A program made the translations under genes and the position numbers. From Gammaproteobacteria bacterium (GTDB taxonomy: Bacteria > Pseudomonadota > Gammaproteobacteria > Burkholderiales > Sulfuricellaceae): a DNA stretch of 64,000 nucleotides. Shown here in pieces: positions 52,977 through 60,873 of this stretch. Position 1 is the first letter of the stretch, and every line of letters starts with the position of its first letter. Location: positions 62,001-126,000 of the forward strand of contig JAHJGO010000003.1 of assembly GCA_018824405.1 (NCBI GenBank), in the 5' to 3' direction. The notes beneath the pieces are model-generated. The model had not been told where the DNA came from, did no database searches, and saw nothing but the letters and a program-made list of their open reading frames with translations.

Positions 52977-54160
52977 AAAGTTTATTAGCCAACCGGCGCA
53001 AGATTTCCCTGATTGTTTTCCTCGTTCTGCTGGTAACCCTTTTCGGCTATGTCGCCCTGCGCTCAGGGCCGTTGGCACCTGTTCCCGTCACGGTGCAGAG
53101 CGTACAGCAGGAATCCATATCGCCATCGCTGTTCGGAGTCGGCACGGTCGAGGCACGCTACGCCTACATGATCGGTCCGACAGTCTCCGGGCGCGTCAGG
53201 CAGGTCAGCGTGCAGGTGGGCGATCGGGTTCAGGCTGGCCAGATCGTGGCCGAAATGGACCCGGTGGATCTCGATGAGCGTGTAAGTTCGCAGCAAGCAG
53301 CGCTTGCCCGTGCCCAGGCTGCCGTGCTCGCATCCGAAGCCCAGGTGCGGGACACGACAGCGCGCAAGGCCTATGCCGAGGCCCAGGTGCGACGTTATGA
53401 ACAATTATTGCTGAAGCGTTTTGTCAGTAATGAGGCGGTCGAAGCCAAACGCCAGGAGCGCCTTGTGACTGAAGCCGCCTTCGCCTCTGCCGGCGCCAAC
53501 CGGGATGCAGCCCGGCAGGATATTGCGCGCATCCGCGCCGACCGGGATGGCATGATCCAGCAACGCGCCAACCTGCGCCTGCTAGCACCGGTGAGTGGCC
53601 TGGTGGTGGCGCGCAATGCCGAATCAGGCACCACCGTGGTAGCTGGGCAGGCAGTGGTGGAGGTGATCGATCCTGCAAGCCTGTGGGTCAATGTACGCTT
53701 TGATCAGTTGCGTGCATCCGGCCTGCGCGCTGCGCTGCCCGCTACCATCGTGCTGCGTTCACAGGCTCAGCAAAAAATGGCGGGCCGGGTGGAGCGAGTG
53801 GAGCCTCGCGCAGATGCAGTGACCGAAGAAGCCCTGGCCAAGGTGGTTTTCGATAACACACCTGAAACGCTCCCGCCAATTGGCGAACTGGCAGAAGTCA
53901 CGGTGGCACAGCCCGAATTGCCCGCAACTCCGGTGGTGCCGAATGCCGCGCTCAAACATCAGAATGGAAAAACCGGTGTCTGGCTGGTGGAAAATGATGG
54001 ACTCCGTTTTGTGACTGTACAGACGGGTGCCTCTGATCTCGATGGCCGGGTGCAGATCACGCAGGGACTCAAGGCCGGAGATCGCGTCGTGGTGTACAGC
54101 AAGCGCGACATTAATGCAGAGAGCCGCATCAAGATTGTCGATCATCTGGTTGCGCCATGA
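52973..54160 (+). CDS. HlyD-family periplasmic adaptor of ABC exporter
   Basis: A 395-residue membrane-fusion protein with one N-terminal membrane segment (SLIVFLVLLVTLFGYVAL). Barrel-sandwich halves (YMIGPTVSGRVRQVSVQVGD and LLAPVSGLVVARNAESGTT) enclose a long coiled-coil hairpin rich in Ala, Arg and Gln, and a beta-barrel follows. It is coupled by four-base overlaps to tetR upstream and the permease downstream. The set resembles DevBCA-like or MacAB-like exporters; the outer-membrane partner is not encoded here. Confidence 0.9.
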   Translation: MKSLLANRRKISLIVFLVLLVTLFGYVALRSGPLAPVPVTVQSVQQESISPSLFGVGTVEARYAYMIGPTVSGRVRQVSVQVGDRVQAGQIVAEMDPVDLDERVSSQQAALARAQAAVLASEAQVRDTTARKAYAEAQVRRYEQLLLKRFVSNEAVEAKRQERLVTEAAFASAGANRDAARQDIARIRADRDGMIQQRANLRLLAPVSGLVVARNAESGTTVVAGQAVVEVIDPASLWVNVRFDQLRASGLRAALPATIVLRSQAQQKMAGRVERVEPRADAVTEEALAKVVFDNTPETLPPIGELAEVTVAQPELPATPVVPNAALKHQNGKTGVWLVENDGLRFVTVQTGASDLDGRVQITQGLKAGDRVVVYSKRDINAESRIKIVDHLVAP

Positions 54161-55350
54161 TCAGCCTGGCAGGGCGCGACATCCTGCATGCCTGGGGCAA
54201 ATTTGTGTTTACCGGCGTTGGGCTTGGATTGCTGATCGGAGTGACGCTTACCATGGCCGGGGTATATCGCGGCATGGTGGATGATGCCAAGGTGTTGCTT
54301 GGCAACAGTGGCGCGGATCTGTGGGTGGTGCAAAAGGATACCCTCGGCCCCTATGCCGAGCCGTCGAGCATTTACGACGATGTCTATCGCGGCATTCTCG
54401 GCATGCCCGGCGTGGAGCGTGCGGCCAATGTGACCTATCTCACCATGCAGGTGCGTTTGGGTGAGCGCGATGTCCGTGCCATGGCCGTCGGCATTGTTCC
54501 GGGCGGGCCGGGCGAGCCGGGCTACCTTGTTGCCGGGCGCCAGATTACCCGCGGACACTACGAGGCCGTAGCTGATATGGCATCAGGATTCAAACTCGGC
54601 GATCGCATCCAGATTCGCCGCAATCATTACACCGTGGTCGGCCTGACGCGGCGCATGGTGTCCTCGAGCGGCGACCCGATGGTATTCATCCCACTCAGAG
54701 ACGCGCAGGAAGCCCAGTTCCTGAAGGACAACGATGTCATCGTCCAGCAACGCCGCCGTACGGCAGCCAACCCGGCATTCAACCGTCCCGGCGTGCCTGG
54801 CCTGCTGGACGCGGTGATCGCCTCGCAAAGCAACAATTCCTTCGTTAACGCGGTGCTGGTACAGACCAAGCCCGGCCATTCGGCAGAAGAGGTGGCCGAG
54901 CCCATCCGCCGCTGGAAACGTTTGCAGGTCTACACGCGTGTGCAGATGGAAGAAATTCTGGTAGCCAAGCTCATTGCCACCTCATCCAAGCAGATCGGCA
55001 TGTTCCTGGTTATTCTCGCTATCGTCAGCGCGGCCATCGTGGCTTTCATCATTTACACCCTGACCCTGGGGAAGATTCGCGAAATCGCGGTGCTGAAATT
55101 GATCGGCACACGCAATCGCACCATCGCCGGCATGATCTTGCAACAGGCACTGGGTCTCGGCTTCATCGGCTTTGTTGTGGGCAAGATTTCTGCCACTCTC
55201 TGGGCACCGCTATTTCCAAAATATGTCCTGCTTGAACCCGGCGATGCGGCACGTGGCTTTGCCGCGGTGCTGATTATCTGCGCGCTGGCAAGCGTGCTGG
55301 CGATTCGTGCGGCACTCAAGGTTGATCCAGCGGAGGCGATCGGTGGCTGA
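54157..55350 (+). CDS. ABC exporter permease, FtsX/MacB-like
   Basis: A 397-residue membrane protein with a first helix near residues 18-38, a large extracytoplasmic domain (~45-275) and three C-terminal helices, the layout of FtsX/MacB/DevC permeases. C-terminal motifs IREIAVLKLIGTRNRTI and ASVLAIRAALKVDPAEAI are typical. Type VII ABC systems of this kind drive periplasmic mechanics rather than transport through the membrane. It overlaps the adaptor gene by four and the ATPase gene by eight bases. Confidence 0.9.
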   Translation: MISLAGRDILHAWGKFVFTGVGLGLLIGVTLTMAGVYRGMVDDAKVLLGNSGADLWVVQKDTLGPYAEPSSIYDDVYRGILGMPGVERAANVTYLTMQVRLGERDVRAMAVGIVPGGPGEPGYLVAGRQITRGHYEAVADMASGFKLGDRIQIRRNHYTVVGLTRRMVSSSGDPMVFIPLRDAQEAQFLKDNDVIVQQRRRTAANPAFNRPGVPGLLDAVIASQSNNSFVNAVLVQTKPGHSAEEVAEPIRRWKRLQVYTRVQMEEILVAKLIATSSKQIGMFLVILAIVSAAIVAFIIYTLTLGKIREIAVLKLIGTRNRTIAGMILQQALGLGFIGFVVGKISATLWAPLFPKYVLLEPGDAARGFAAVLIICALASVLAIRAALKVDPAEAIGG

Positions 55351-56062
55351 CAGGCTTAACAACGGCATCCATATCGAGGGGCTGACGAAGCGCTATGGCG
55401 CGGGCGATACAGCTGTCGACGCCCTCCGTGGTGTGGATATGCAGGTTGCACCCGGCGAGGTGGTGGGGCTGGTGGGGCCGTCCGGCTCCGGCAAGACGAC
55501 TTTGCTCAAGTGCCTGGGTGCGGTGATCGAGCCCAGTAGCGGGAGCATGAAGCTGGGCAATGATGTTATTTACAAGGATGGCTGGAAGATCAAGGATTTG
55601 CGCGCTTTGCGCCGCGACAATATCGGCTTCGTGTTTCAGGCGCCGTATCTGATCCCTTTCCTCGATGTGACCGACAATGTCGCCCTGTTGCCCATGCTGG
55701 CCGGGCGCCCCAATGCAGAATCGCGCCAGCGCGCGCTCGAGCTGCTCGAAGCGCTGGATGTCGCGCATCGCGCCAAGGCCATGCCGTCGCAGCTCTCCGG
55801 GGGCGAGCAGCAGCGTGTTGCCATCGCCCGCGCACTGGTCAACCGCCCCCCTGTCATCCTTGCCGACGAACCCACCGCCCCGCTCGACAGCGAACGTGCG
55901 CTGGCCGTGATCCGCATCCTCAATAAGATGGCACAGCAATATCAAACCGCCATCATCGTCGTCACGCACGACGAGAAGATCATCCCGACCTTCCGGCGCA
56001 TTTACCACATCCGCGATGGGCGTACGCATGAAGAGGCCGGCGAAGGGCGGACATTCGAATGA
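55343..56062 (+). CDS. ABC exporter ATP-binding protein, MacB/LolD-like
   Basis: A 239-residue ATPase. Walker A GPSGSGKT is at 45-52, the signature [15 protein letters not shown] near residue 150, and Walker [15 protein letters not shown] (Pro in place of the usual Asn of TANLD). It partners the FtsX-like permease encoded just upstream. The preferred start is GTG at 55343, overlapping the permease stop; the frame is open further upstream inside the permease gene. Confidence 0.92.
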   Translation: MADRLNNGIHIEGLTKRYGAGDTAVDALRGVDMQVAPGEVVGLVGPSGSGKTTLLKCLGAVIEPSSGSMKLGNDVIYKDGWKIKDLRALRRDNIGFVFQAPYLIPFLDVTDNVALLPMLAGRPNAESRQRALELLEALDVAHRAKAMPSQLSGGEQQRVAIARALVNRPPVILADEPTAPLDSERALAVIRILNKMAQQYQTAIIVVTHDEKIIPTFRRIYHIRDGRTHEEAGEGRTFE

Positions 56063-56096
56063 ATTTTATCGATTTGAAATCTGGAAAATTGAACCC

Positions 56097-56555
56097 GTGA
56101 AAATGTCCTCTGCAGCAGTGTCAGCCCTTGTCGCTGCAATCGTCTTGAGCTCAGCAAGCTGTCGCGCTTTTGCAGAGAACCGTGCTCCAGCGGCAGAGCC
56201 CCTTGTGCTTCAGAAAGTCATGAAAGACCTGGGCAAGCACATGCAGACCATCACCGATGGGATTTCCCGTGAAGACTGGGCTCTGGTCGAGAAAACAGCC
56301 CCCTTGATTGGCGAACATCCTCAGCCTCCCATTATGGAGAAAACACGCATCATCGGCTTCATGGGCAGCAAAATGGGGAAATTCAAGGCCTATGATGGAG
56401 AAACCCATGAAGCTGCGCATGCGCTGGCTCAAGCAGCAAAAAATGGGGATGGGCGGGCGGTCATTAATGCCTTTCAGGCGCTCCAGACCAGCTGTTACAA
56501 CTGTCATCAGGAGTTTCGCAAACCCTTTGTAAAACATTTTTACGGTACCCAGTAA
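56097..56555 (+). CDS. Periplasmic cytochrome c, c'-like four-helix type
   Basis: A 152-residue exported protein with signal peptide (SALVAAIVLSSASCRAFA) and a single haem motif CYNCH (133-137) very near the C-terminus, the hallmark of cytochrome c'/c556-type four-helix bundles. The helices contain HMQTITDGISREDW and GETHEAAHALAQAA. Start is GTG at 56097 or ATG at 56103. It lies 34 bp after the ABC ATPase gene and may belong to that operon, which would be unusual for an exporter. No electron partner is visible. Confidence 0.82.
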   Translation: MKMSSAAVSALVAAIVLSSASCRAFAENRAPAAEPLVLQKVMKDLGKHMQTITDGISREDWALVEKTAPLIGEHPQPPIMEKTRIIGFMGSKMGKFKAYDGETHEAAHALAQAAKNGDGRAVINAFQALQTSCYNCHQEFRKPFVKHFYGTQ

Positions 56556-56647
56556 TTAAACGCGCTATTCTGTCCAACATTGCTCAAGGCTCTGAATCAG
56601 ATCTGGGCGTGTTTATGCCGATAGGCAAACCAATTGGGGGTGGTGCT

Positions 56648-56881
56648 GTGAAAAGAAGTATTGGTAAAAAAATAGCATTTGGTTTTTCTGTGCTGTCTTT
56701 TGTGGGTTCAATTGCTACGATGGTGCTGTTTGCCTTTGTTTACCCCGTACGTGGTGGTTCCGACCCGGTGGTGGCAAGCCTGCTAGCCATCATCTTCTTC
56801 CTCGCCAGTTGCGGCGTGGTGCTGTTTTACATCGGCCAGCCGCCGCGTTATGAATTGCAGCCCTGGGAACCTGAGAAGTAA
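56648..56881 (+). CDS. Small two-helix membrane protein, function unknown
   Basis: A 77-residue protein with two hydrophobic segments (IAFGFSVLSFVGSIATMVLF and ASLLAIIFFLASCGVVLFYI) separated by a short loop, ending in a hydrophilic tail. A GTG at 56648 follows a G-rich sequence; an in-frame ATG at 56609 is possible. I do not recognise the family. It is isolated between the cytochrome gene and tRNA-Ser. Confidence 0.6.
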   Translation: MKRSIGKKIAFGFSVLSFVGSIATMVLFAFVYPVRGGSDPVVASLLAIIFFLASCGVVLFYIGQPPRYELQPWEPEK

Positions 56882-57084
56882 AACAATCCGGGTTGGCGCG
56901 CAAAATTCGGTTGGTGCCAGGCTTTTGATGTTGCCCCCGGACTTTTCTACTTTGTTGAGCATTCCTTCCGAAGCTTAAGGAATATTTGAACAAGTGTTCA
57001 CTATAATTGCGAGATTGCTTCGTCACTTCATTTTTCGCAATGATTGCTTAATCAGCGCATTCTCTGAGTGCCTGAAGGTAAGGC

Positions 57085-57113
57085 TGGACGAAAACCGGGT
57101 TCACCCCTATAAT
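57085..57113 (+). promoter_or_regulatory. tRNA-Ser promoter
   Basis: TGGACG (57085-57090) and TATAAT (57108-57113) are spaced by 17 bp; transcription would start around 57119, ten bases before the mature tRNA. Confidence 0.65.
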
Positions 57114-57128
57114 TGCCGCCTTCCATCA

Positions 57129-57219
57129 GGAGAGGTGGATGAGTGGTTTAAGTCGCACGCCTGGAAAGCGTGTTTAGGATAATATCCTAACGCGGGTTCG
57201 AATCCCGCCCTCTCCGCCA
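57129..57219 (+). tRNA. tRNA-Ser (anticodon GGA)
   Basis: A 91-nt type II tRNA. The acceptor stem GGAGAGG pairs with CCTCTCC, the anticodon stem CACGC/GCGTG encloses the loop CTGGAAA with anticodon GGA at 57163-57165, a long variable arm (TAGGATAATATCCTA) is present, the T-arm CGGGTTCGAATCCCG is standard and CCA is encoded (57217-57219). An integrase remnant pointing at its 3' end indicates former use as an attachment site. Confidence 0.96.
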
Positions 57220-57273
57220 ATAACTTATTGATTTTATTGAATTACTAAAATCAATCGTGCCGTAAAATTGGCG

Positions 57274-57402
57274 CTAATTAGTCCTGTTTCGGCAACTTAT
57301 TTTGCTGAACATTTCAACGGCTTTACCGCCTGCATTTGGTGTTGCTTCAGCTATCCATCTGCCGTAAACCCTGAAAATCATCGCAGTATCAGAGTGGCCC
57401 AT
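57274..57402 (-). pseudogene. C-terminal remnant of a phage-type tyrosine integrase
   Basis: Reading the minus strand from 57402 gives MGHSDTAMIFRVYGRWI followed by AEATPNAGGKAVEMFS and a stop at 57274-57276. GHSD...I..VYGRWI is the terminal part of phage and island tyrosine recombinases, containing the second catalytic His region and the catalytic Tyr (in VYGRW). Everything N-terminal is missing. It points toward the 3' end of tRNA-Ser, 55 bp away, the usual arrangement for an element integrated in a tRNA gene. Confidence 0.75.
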
Positions 57403-57452
57403 CTGCTAGCCTGCACATTGTTGACGGTGATCTTCAGATAGGACTTGGCCAT
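57378..57452 (-). pseudogene. Truncated first codons of a lost cassette gene
   Basis: An ATG at 57452, preceded by GAGGAAACG, opens a frame reading MAKSYLKITVNNVQASR, which then runs into the integrase remnant in another frame and stops at 57378-57380 after 24 codons. It starts about 97 bp downstream (minus strand) of the R' end of the attC, where the next integron cassette would begin, so it looks like the surviving head of a deleted cassette gene. Confidence 0.5.
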
Positions 57453-57548
57453 ACTCGTTTCCTCGGCTCAAATGCGAGGCCTGTGGTAGCAGAGCCTCGA
57501 TTCGTTGAAGTATTCGTTCCTCAATCGCCGTGTGCAGAACTCCGTTAG

Positions 57549-57620
57549 GCCCAACGTTTTAACTCAGCGGTCGGCAAAAAGCGCAGCTTTTTGACGGTCC
57601 GCCGGAATGATTTGTTGGGC
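57549..57620 (-). other. Integron-type attC site
   Basis: On the minus strand the 72-bp site begins with GCCCAAC (57614-57620), matching R'' RYYYAAC, and ends with GTTGGGC (57549-57555), matching R' GTTRRRY. Between them lie imperfectly complementary L boxes (CCGGCGGACC and CCGACCGCTGAG) and a central hairpin AAAAAGC-TGC-GCTTTTT. It follows the stop of the small membrane-protein ORF by 26 bp on that strand, exactly the cassette layout. The next bases, GCCTAAC, again match an R''-like box. Confidence 0.8.
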
Positions 57621-57646
57621 GACATTCGCGGCTGCCCCCGCACTGC

Positions 57647-58003
57647 CTAGTTGAGCCTGACTTCACGCCCCCGATTCCACGGCATGTGCTTAAGCACGAG
57701 CGCTATACTGCAACGCCCGAAGAAGGTCACCATGATTGTTCCCAACAGAAGGATTATGTAGATGAATAACCGCACCTCGGGCCACAATCCAAAGAGCGTA
57801 AAGGCAAAATAGACAACCCGGATCTGGGTCGGAAATGCGGTCAGATTTTTCTCTTGCACTAGAAAGAAAATAACCTGCACCGCGCTAATACCCATCACTA
57901 TGAAATAGCCTGGAATCCAGCCCGCGATAGCCGCAACAATGAAAGCCAGCGTTACCGCCCAAAACCACCAACGAATGTCTGTTGCGCTAATCTTTAGTTC
58001 CAT
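57647..58003 (-). CDS. Integron cassette gene: four-helix membrane protein
   Basis: A 118-residue protein with about four hydrophobic segments (VTLAFIVAAIAGWIPGYF, GISAVQVIFFLVQ, VVYFAFTLFGLWP and FIYIILLLGTIMVTFF) and a basic C-terminal tail (MPWNRGREVRLN). Such small membrane proteins are common in integron cassettes; function is unknown. GGGAGG precedes the ATG. It is flanked on the minus strand by a partial attC upstream and a complete attC downstream, and lies between tRNA-Ser and the SRPBCC gene. Confidence 0.78.
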   Translation of the reverse strand: MELKISATDIRWWFWAVTLAFIVAAIAGWIPGYFIVMGISAVQVIFFLVQEKNLTAFPTQIRVVYFAFTLFGLWPEVRLFIYIILLLGTIMVTFFGRCSIALVLKHMPWNRGREVRLN

Positions 58004-58048
58004 GATGCCTCCCGAGTACAGTTATTGAAGTGTGACTAGGTTTTTGTT

Positions 58049-58105
58049 GCCCAACGTTCAAGCTCAGCCGACCACGTAAGCGGGCGAAGCCCGCTGTAGT
58101 GGGTC
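58049..58105 (-). other. Partial attC site upstream of the cassette gene
   Basis: On the minus strand, GTCGGCTGAGCTTGAAC followed by GTTGGGC (ending at 58049) matches the L'-R' half of an attC, nearly the same as the same half of the complete site (CGCTGAGTTAAAACGTTGGGC). A preceding imperfect hairpin (CCACTACAGCGGGC with GCCCGCTTACGTGG) could be the attC centre. The expected R''-L'' half further upstream is not recognisable, so the site seems truncated. Confidence 0.6.
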
Positions 58106-58442
58106 ATATCCAGTCTGTATCGTCATCCTGACTCGCCTCGAGTTTGAACTCCGGTAAAAGTTTTTAACAAAACCGATGGCGCTTTGCTTGTTCGAACAAC
58201 AAATGAAGAAACTGGTCTAAAAAGGACCGGTGCTCAAAACTGCCTCCCTGAATTTGAACCAGGAAAGTACCGGCACAAACAGCCGCAAATGTGCAAAATT
58301 CCGAAGGGCGCCATTCCACGTGATAGCGGGCGATATTGCTGCGAAAATGCCATCATCGAGCACCGCTAACATACTCACAATGTCGATTCGCGTACGCAAT
58401 CGGTCGAAGCGATCCCGCGAATAGCTTGAAGAGGAGCGCAAG
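58106..58442. other. Intergenic stretch without recognised content
   Basis: No credible gene, RNA or terminator was found. Short open frames (e.g. 58230-58424) have poor codon character and no ribosome binding site. It probably holds the right boundary of the accessory insert and the promoter of the following SRPBCC gene. Confidence 0.55.
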
Positions 58443-59081
58443 ATGGGCGAATCTCACAATAATCTGCTGCGCCTCACGCCGATTTTTGTCCTGATCTGTC
58501 TGCTTGCGATATTTGGCCCGGTGGTGCTTGGTGCCGAGCATAAGGTGGCTGTTAGTGTTGAGAAAAGTGGCGAGGCTTTTATCGTGGATGCGACAGTGGA
58601 TGTTGGAGTTTCTCAGGAAATTGCCTGGGAGGTCATGACTGATTTTGACCACATGACATCCATTCTGGAAAATCTGACAGCGAGCAAGATCATTTCGTGT
58701 CATGGAAATATATGGATTATCCAGCAGGAGGGCATCGCAAGATATGGTCTGCTGTCGTTTCCCTTCGAATCGAAGCGTGAAGTTCGTCTGGAGCCAATGA
58801 AACGCATTCAGGCGAGAACCCTCTCCGGCACGATGAAGCGGATGGACGACGAAGCGACGATAATCTCTGTGGGCCAGGGTGTGCAGATAAATTACCATGT
58901 TGAGATCGTGGTGGACTCACTATTGCTCCGCTTGTTCGGCCTGCCTTTTTTTCGCTATGAAGTCGAGAAACAGTTCCAGGATATGGCCAAGGAAATGACG
59001 CGACGTCGTGCGAACTTCGAGTCATTCGGAAAGCAGAAGCAGATGGCGCGTCAGGATTGCCAGCATGAAATGGGAACGTAG
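58443..59081 (+). CDS. SRPBCC (START-like) protein, paralogue of 7869-8477
   Basis: A 212-residue protein with an N-terminal hydrophobic segment (IFVLICLLAIFGPVVLG) acting as signal or anchor and an SRPBCC domain. Shared landmarks with the protein at 7869-8477 are AWEVMTDFDHM, NLTASKI, LSFPFES, LSGTMKRMD and a final KQFQDMAKEM helix. GAGGAG precedes the ATG. A DUF3616-type gene follows on the same strand. Ligand and role are unknown; export of a lipid- or polyketide-binding protein is plausible. Confidence 0.82.
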   Translation: MGESHNNLLRLTPIFVLICLLAIFGPVVLGAEHKVAVSVEKSGEAFIVDATVDVGVSQEIAWEVMTDFDHMTSILENLTASKIISCHGNIWIIQQEGIARYGLLSFPFESKREVRLEPMKRIQARTLSGTMKRMDDEATIISVGQGVQINYHVEIVVDSLLLRLFGLPFFRYEVEKQFQDMAKEMTRRRANFESFGKQKQMARQDCQHEMGT

Positions 59082-59248
59082 TTGCTGAATTTGGTGCTGC
59101 GATTGCCATTGGCACGCCCAGCCTGGACCCGTTGCTGCCGTTTGATTTTCCTGAAAGCTGCTGTTCGGAATTGCCTGATGAAACCGGGACGATTTATTCT
59201 GCGGATATCCGGATATCCAAAATGTTTGCCGCAGGAGACAATGACGAG

Positions 59249-60166
59249 ATGACACTTGGAAGTATTCTTATGTTTCTGGCCCTGAATGGCATTTACGAAC
59301 CTTCCGCCATCCAGCAGCTTGCGGACGGACGTTTCCTTGTTGTCGAGGATGAAAAGCAGCATCCATTCAATCTGGTTACGATCCGCCTCGATGGGGGCGT
59401 TAGCAGCACTCCGCTGAGTCCGGGGGCGATGGAAGCCGGCGTCTTGAAACTGGATGATCTTGAAGGGCTTGCTTCCGATCGGTCGGGGTATATTTACGCC
59501 ATCACCTCGCATTCGCGCGATGGCGACGGCGATGAGAAGAAGGCTCGTAACAGACTGGTCAGGTTCCGCATCGAAGGCGGCCGCGTGGTTGCGCCAGTGT
59601 TGGCCGGAGGGCTGAAGTCTGCCTTGGTGGCGGCGCATCCGCTGCTGGCTTCCGCCGCCGAAATCCGGGACGTCAAGAGCAACGGCGGACTCAATATCGA
59701 GGCTCTGGAGATCAGTCCCGACCAGCAGCGTCTCTTGATTGGCTTTCGCAGTCCCTTGATCGACAAACGGGCCATCATCGCTTATGTTGAGAACCCCTCA
59801 GCTATCTTCGAAACAGGCGAACCGCCCCGTATCTCGGCTATCCTGGAAAAGCTGGATCTCGACGGGAACGGGATTCGCGGCATGGCCTACTTTCCATCTC
59901 TCGACGGCTATCTTGTTATCAGCGGCCCGGTCGCACGCGAGCGGGTTCAGTTCCAGCTCTGGTTCTGGAGTGGTCGGAGAGGTGATCCGGCACGACGTGT
60001 CAGCGTTCCCGGCTTGCAAGGCTTCGAGCATGCCGAAGGGATCAGCACCGCCGTAATAGATGGCCAGCAGCGAATCATTATCGTCAGCGATGACGGTGAC
60101 AGGAAAGAAGGGCGCTTCGCCCGCTTTCTGCTGCTTGACCCCGAGCAGCTTCAGATTGCGCCATGA
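59249..60166 (+). CDS. DUF3616-like protein (beta-propeller type)
   Basis: About 305 residues with repeated propeller-like strands: NGIYEPSAIQQLADGRFLVV, LDDLEGLASDRSGYIYAITS, GLNIEALEISPDQQRLLIGF and FEHAEGISTAVIDGQQRIII, the pattern of DUF3616/esterase-like phytase folds. The frame is open upstream to a TTG at 59132, but ATG at 59249 follows GCAGGAGA at a workable distance. No clear signal peptide begins at that ATG, although LGSILMFLALNG is mildly hydrophobic. Substrate unknown. It follows the SRPBCC gene and precedes the esterase gene by 14 bp. Confidence 0.7.
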   Translation: MTLGSILMFLALNGIYEPSAIQQLADGRFLVVEDEKQHPFNLVTIRLDGGVSSTPLSPGAMEAGVLKLDDLEGLASDRSGYIYAITSHSRDGDGDEKKARNRLVRFRIEGGRVVAPVLAGGLKSALVAAHPLLASAAEIRDVKSNGGLNIEALEISPDQQRLLIGFRSPLIDKRAIIAYVENPSAIFETGEPPRISAILEKLDLDGNGIRGMAYFPSLDGYLVISGPVARERVQFQLWFWSGRRGDPARRVSVPGLQGFEHAEGISTAVIDGQQRIIIVSDDGDRKEGRFARFLLLDPEQLQIAP

Positions 60167-60180
60167 TCCGTTTCTGAAAA

Positions 60181-60873
60181 ATGCACATTCATTTCAAAAT
60201 GTACTTGCCACCGGGCATATCGGCCTGCCTCAGCCAATCAGGTGCTTATTCGATTCGACACTTATTTGTACTGATAGCCGCCATCGCCCTTGTTGCAGCC
60301 TGTGGCAAAGTCGAAGAGGAAGTGCTTCTGCCAGGCAGCAGAGTGCTGGCGTTAGGAGACAGTCTTACCGCGGGGGTTGGCGTGACGCCTGACGAGGCGT
60401 GGCCCAGTTTGCTGGCGAACCGGACGGGGTGGGTTGTTATCAATGGCGGTGTAAGTGGCGATACAAGCGGTGCTGCATTGCAGCGTTTGCCGGAACTTCT
60501 TGAGGAACACAAGCCTGTTCTTGTTTTGGTGACACTGGGAGGAAACGACATGCTGCGCCACCTTCCCCAACAAGAAACCATCGCCAATCTGGGTCAGATA
60601 CTTGCCCAGATAAAGGTACACGAGGCGAAGCCGGTTCTGCTGGCGACGCCGAAACCGAGTGTTGCGGGTGCTGTTCTGCGAAATCTGTCAGCGGCTGATT
60701 TCTACCGGGAAGTGGCTGATGAACACCAGGTTCAACTGATTGAAGACGCTGTCGCCGAAGTTCTTTCCGACCCGCAAATGAAAGGCGATCCCCTGCACCC
60801 AAATGCCAGGGGTCACGTACTATTGGCTGAAAAACTTATCGATTCCATGAAATCAATTGGATATGTTCGCTAG
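60181..60873 (+). CDS. SGNH/GDSL esterase, lipoprotein (TesA-like)
   Basis: A 230-residue arylesterase-type hydrolase. Catalytic blocks are all visible: LALGDSLTAG (Ser), the oxyanion Gly in INGGVSGDT, TLGGNDML (Asn) and DPLHPNARGH (Asp and His). The N-terminus has a signal segment ending in a lipobox (LVAAC, Cys41), so the enzyme is probably periplasmic and lipid-anchored. It would hydrolyse aryl or acyl esters. Its stop overlaps the stop of the convergent DUF928 gene. Confidence 0.9.
   Translation: MHIHFKMYLPPGISACLSQSGAYSIRHLFVLIAAIALVAACGKVEEEVLLPGSRVLALGDSLTAGVGVTPDEAWPSLLANRTGWVVINGGVSGDTSGAALQRLPELLEEHKPVLVLVTLGGNDMLRHLPQQETIANLGQILAQIKVHEAKPVLLATPKPSVAGAVLRNLSAADFYREVADEHQVQLIEDAVAEVLSDPQMKGDPLHPNARGHVLLAEKLIDSMKSIGYVR

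Larger units (their letters stand above)
57220..57646. other. Decayed accessory insert next to tRNA-Ser
   Basis: No intact gene is visible in this 427-bp stretch. It contains, on the minus strand, the C-terminus of a tyrosine integrase, the truncated beginning of another ORF and a complete attC site (listed separately). Base composition is lower in GC than the neighbouring core genes, consistent with foreign origin. No direct repeat of the tRNA 3' end was found further downstream by eye. Confidence 0.7.

Noticed and set aside
56986-57005. GAAC-AAGT-GTTC palindrome next to a TATAAT upstream of tRNA-Ser, resembling a Gram-positive LexA box
   Set aside because: The betaproteobacterial LexA box is CTGT-N8-ACAG; no SOS gene follows. 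Probably chance.
58230-58424. Short plus-strand open frame (64 codons) after the partial attC
   Set aside because: Poor codon character, no ribosome binding site, no similarity recognised; overlapping frames are equally open.
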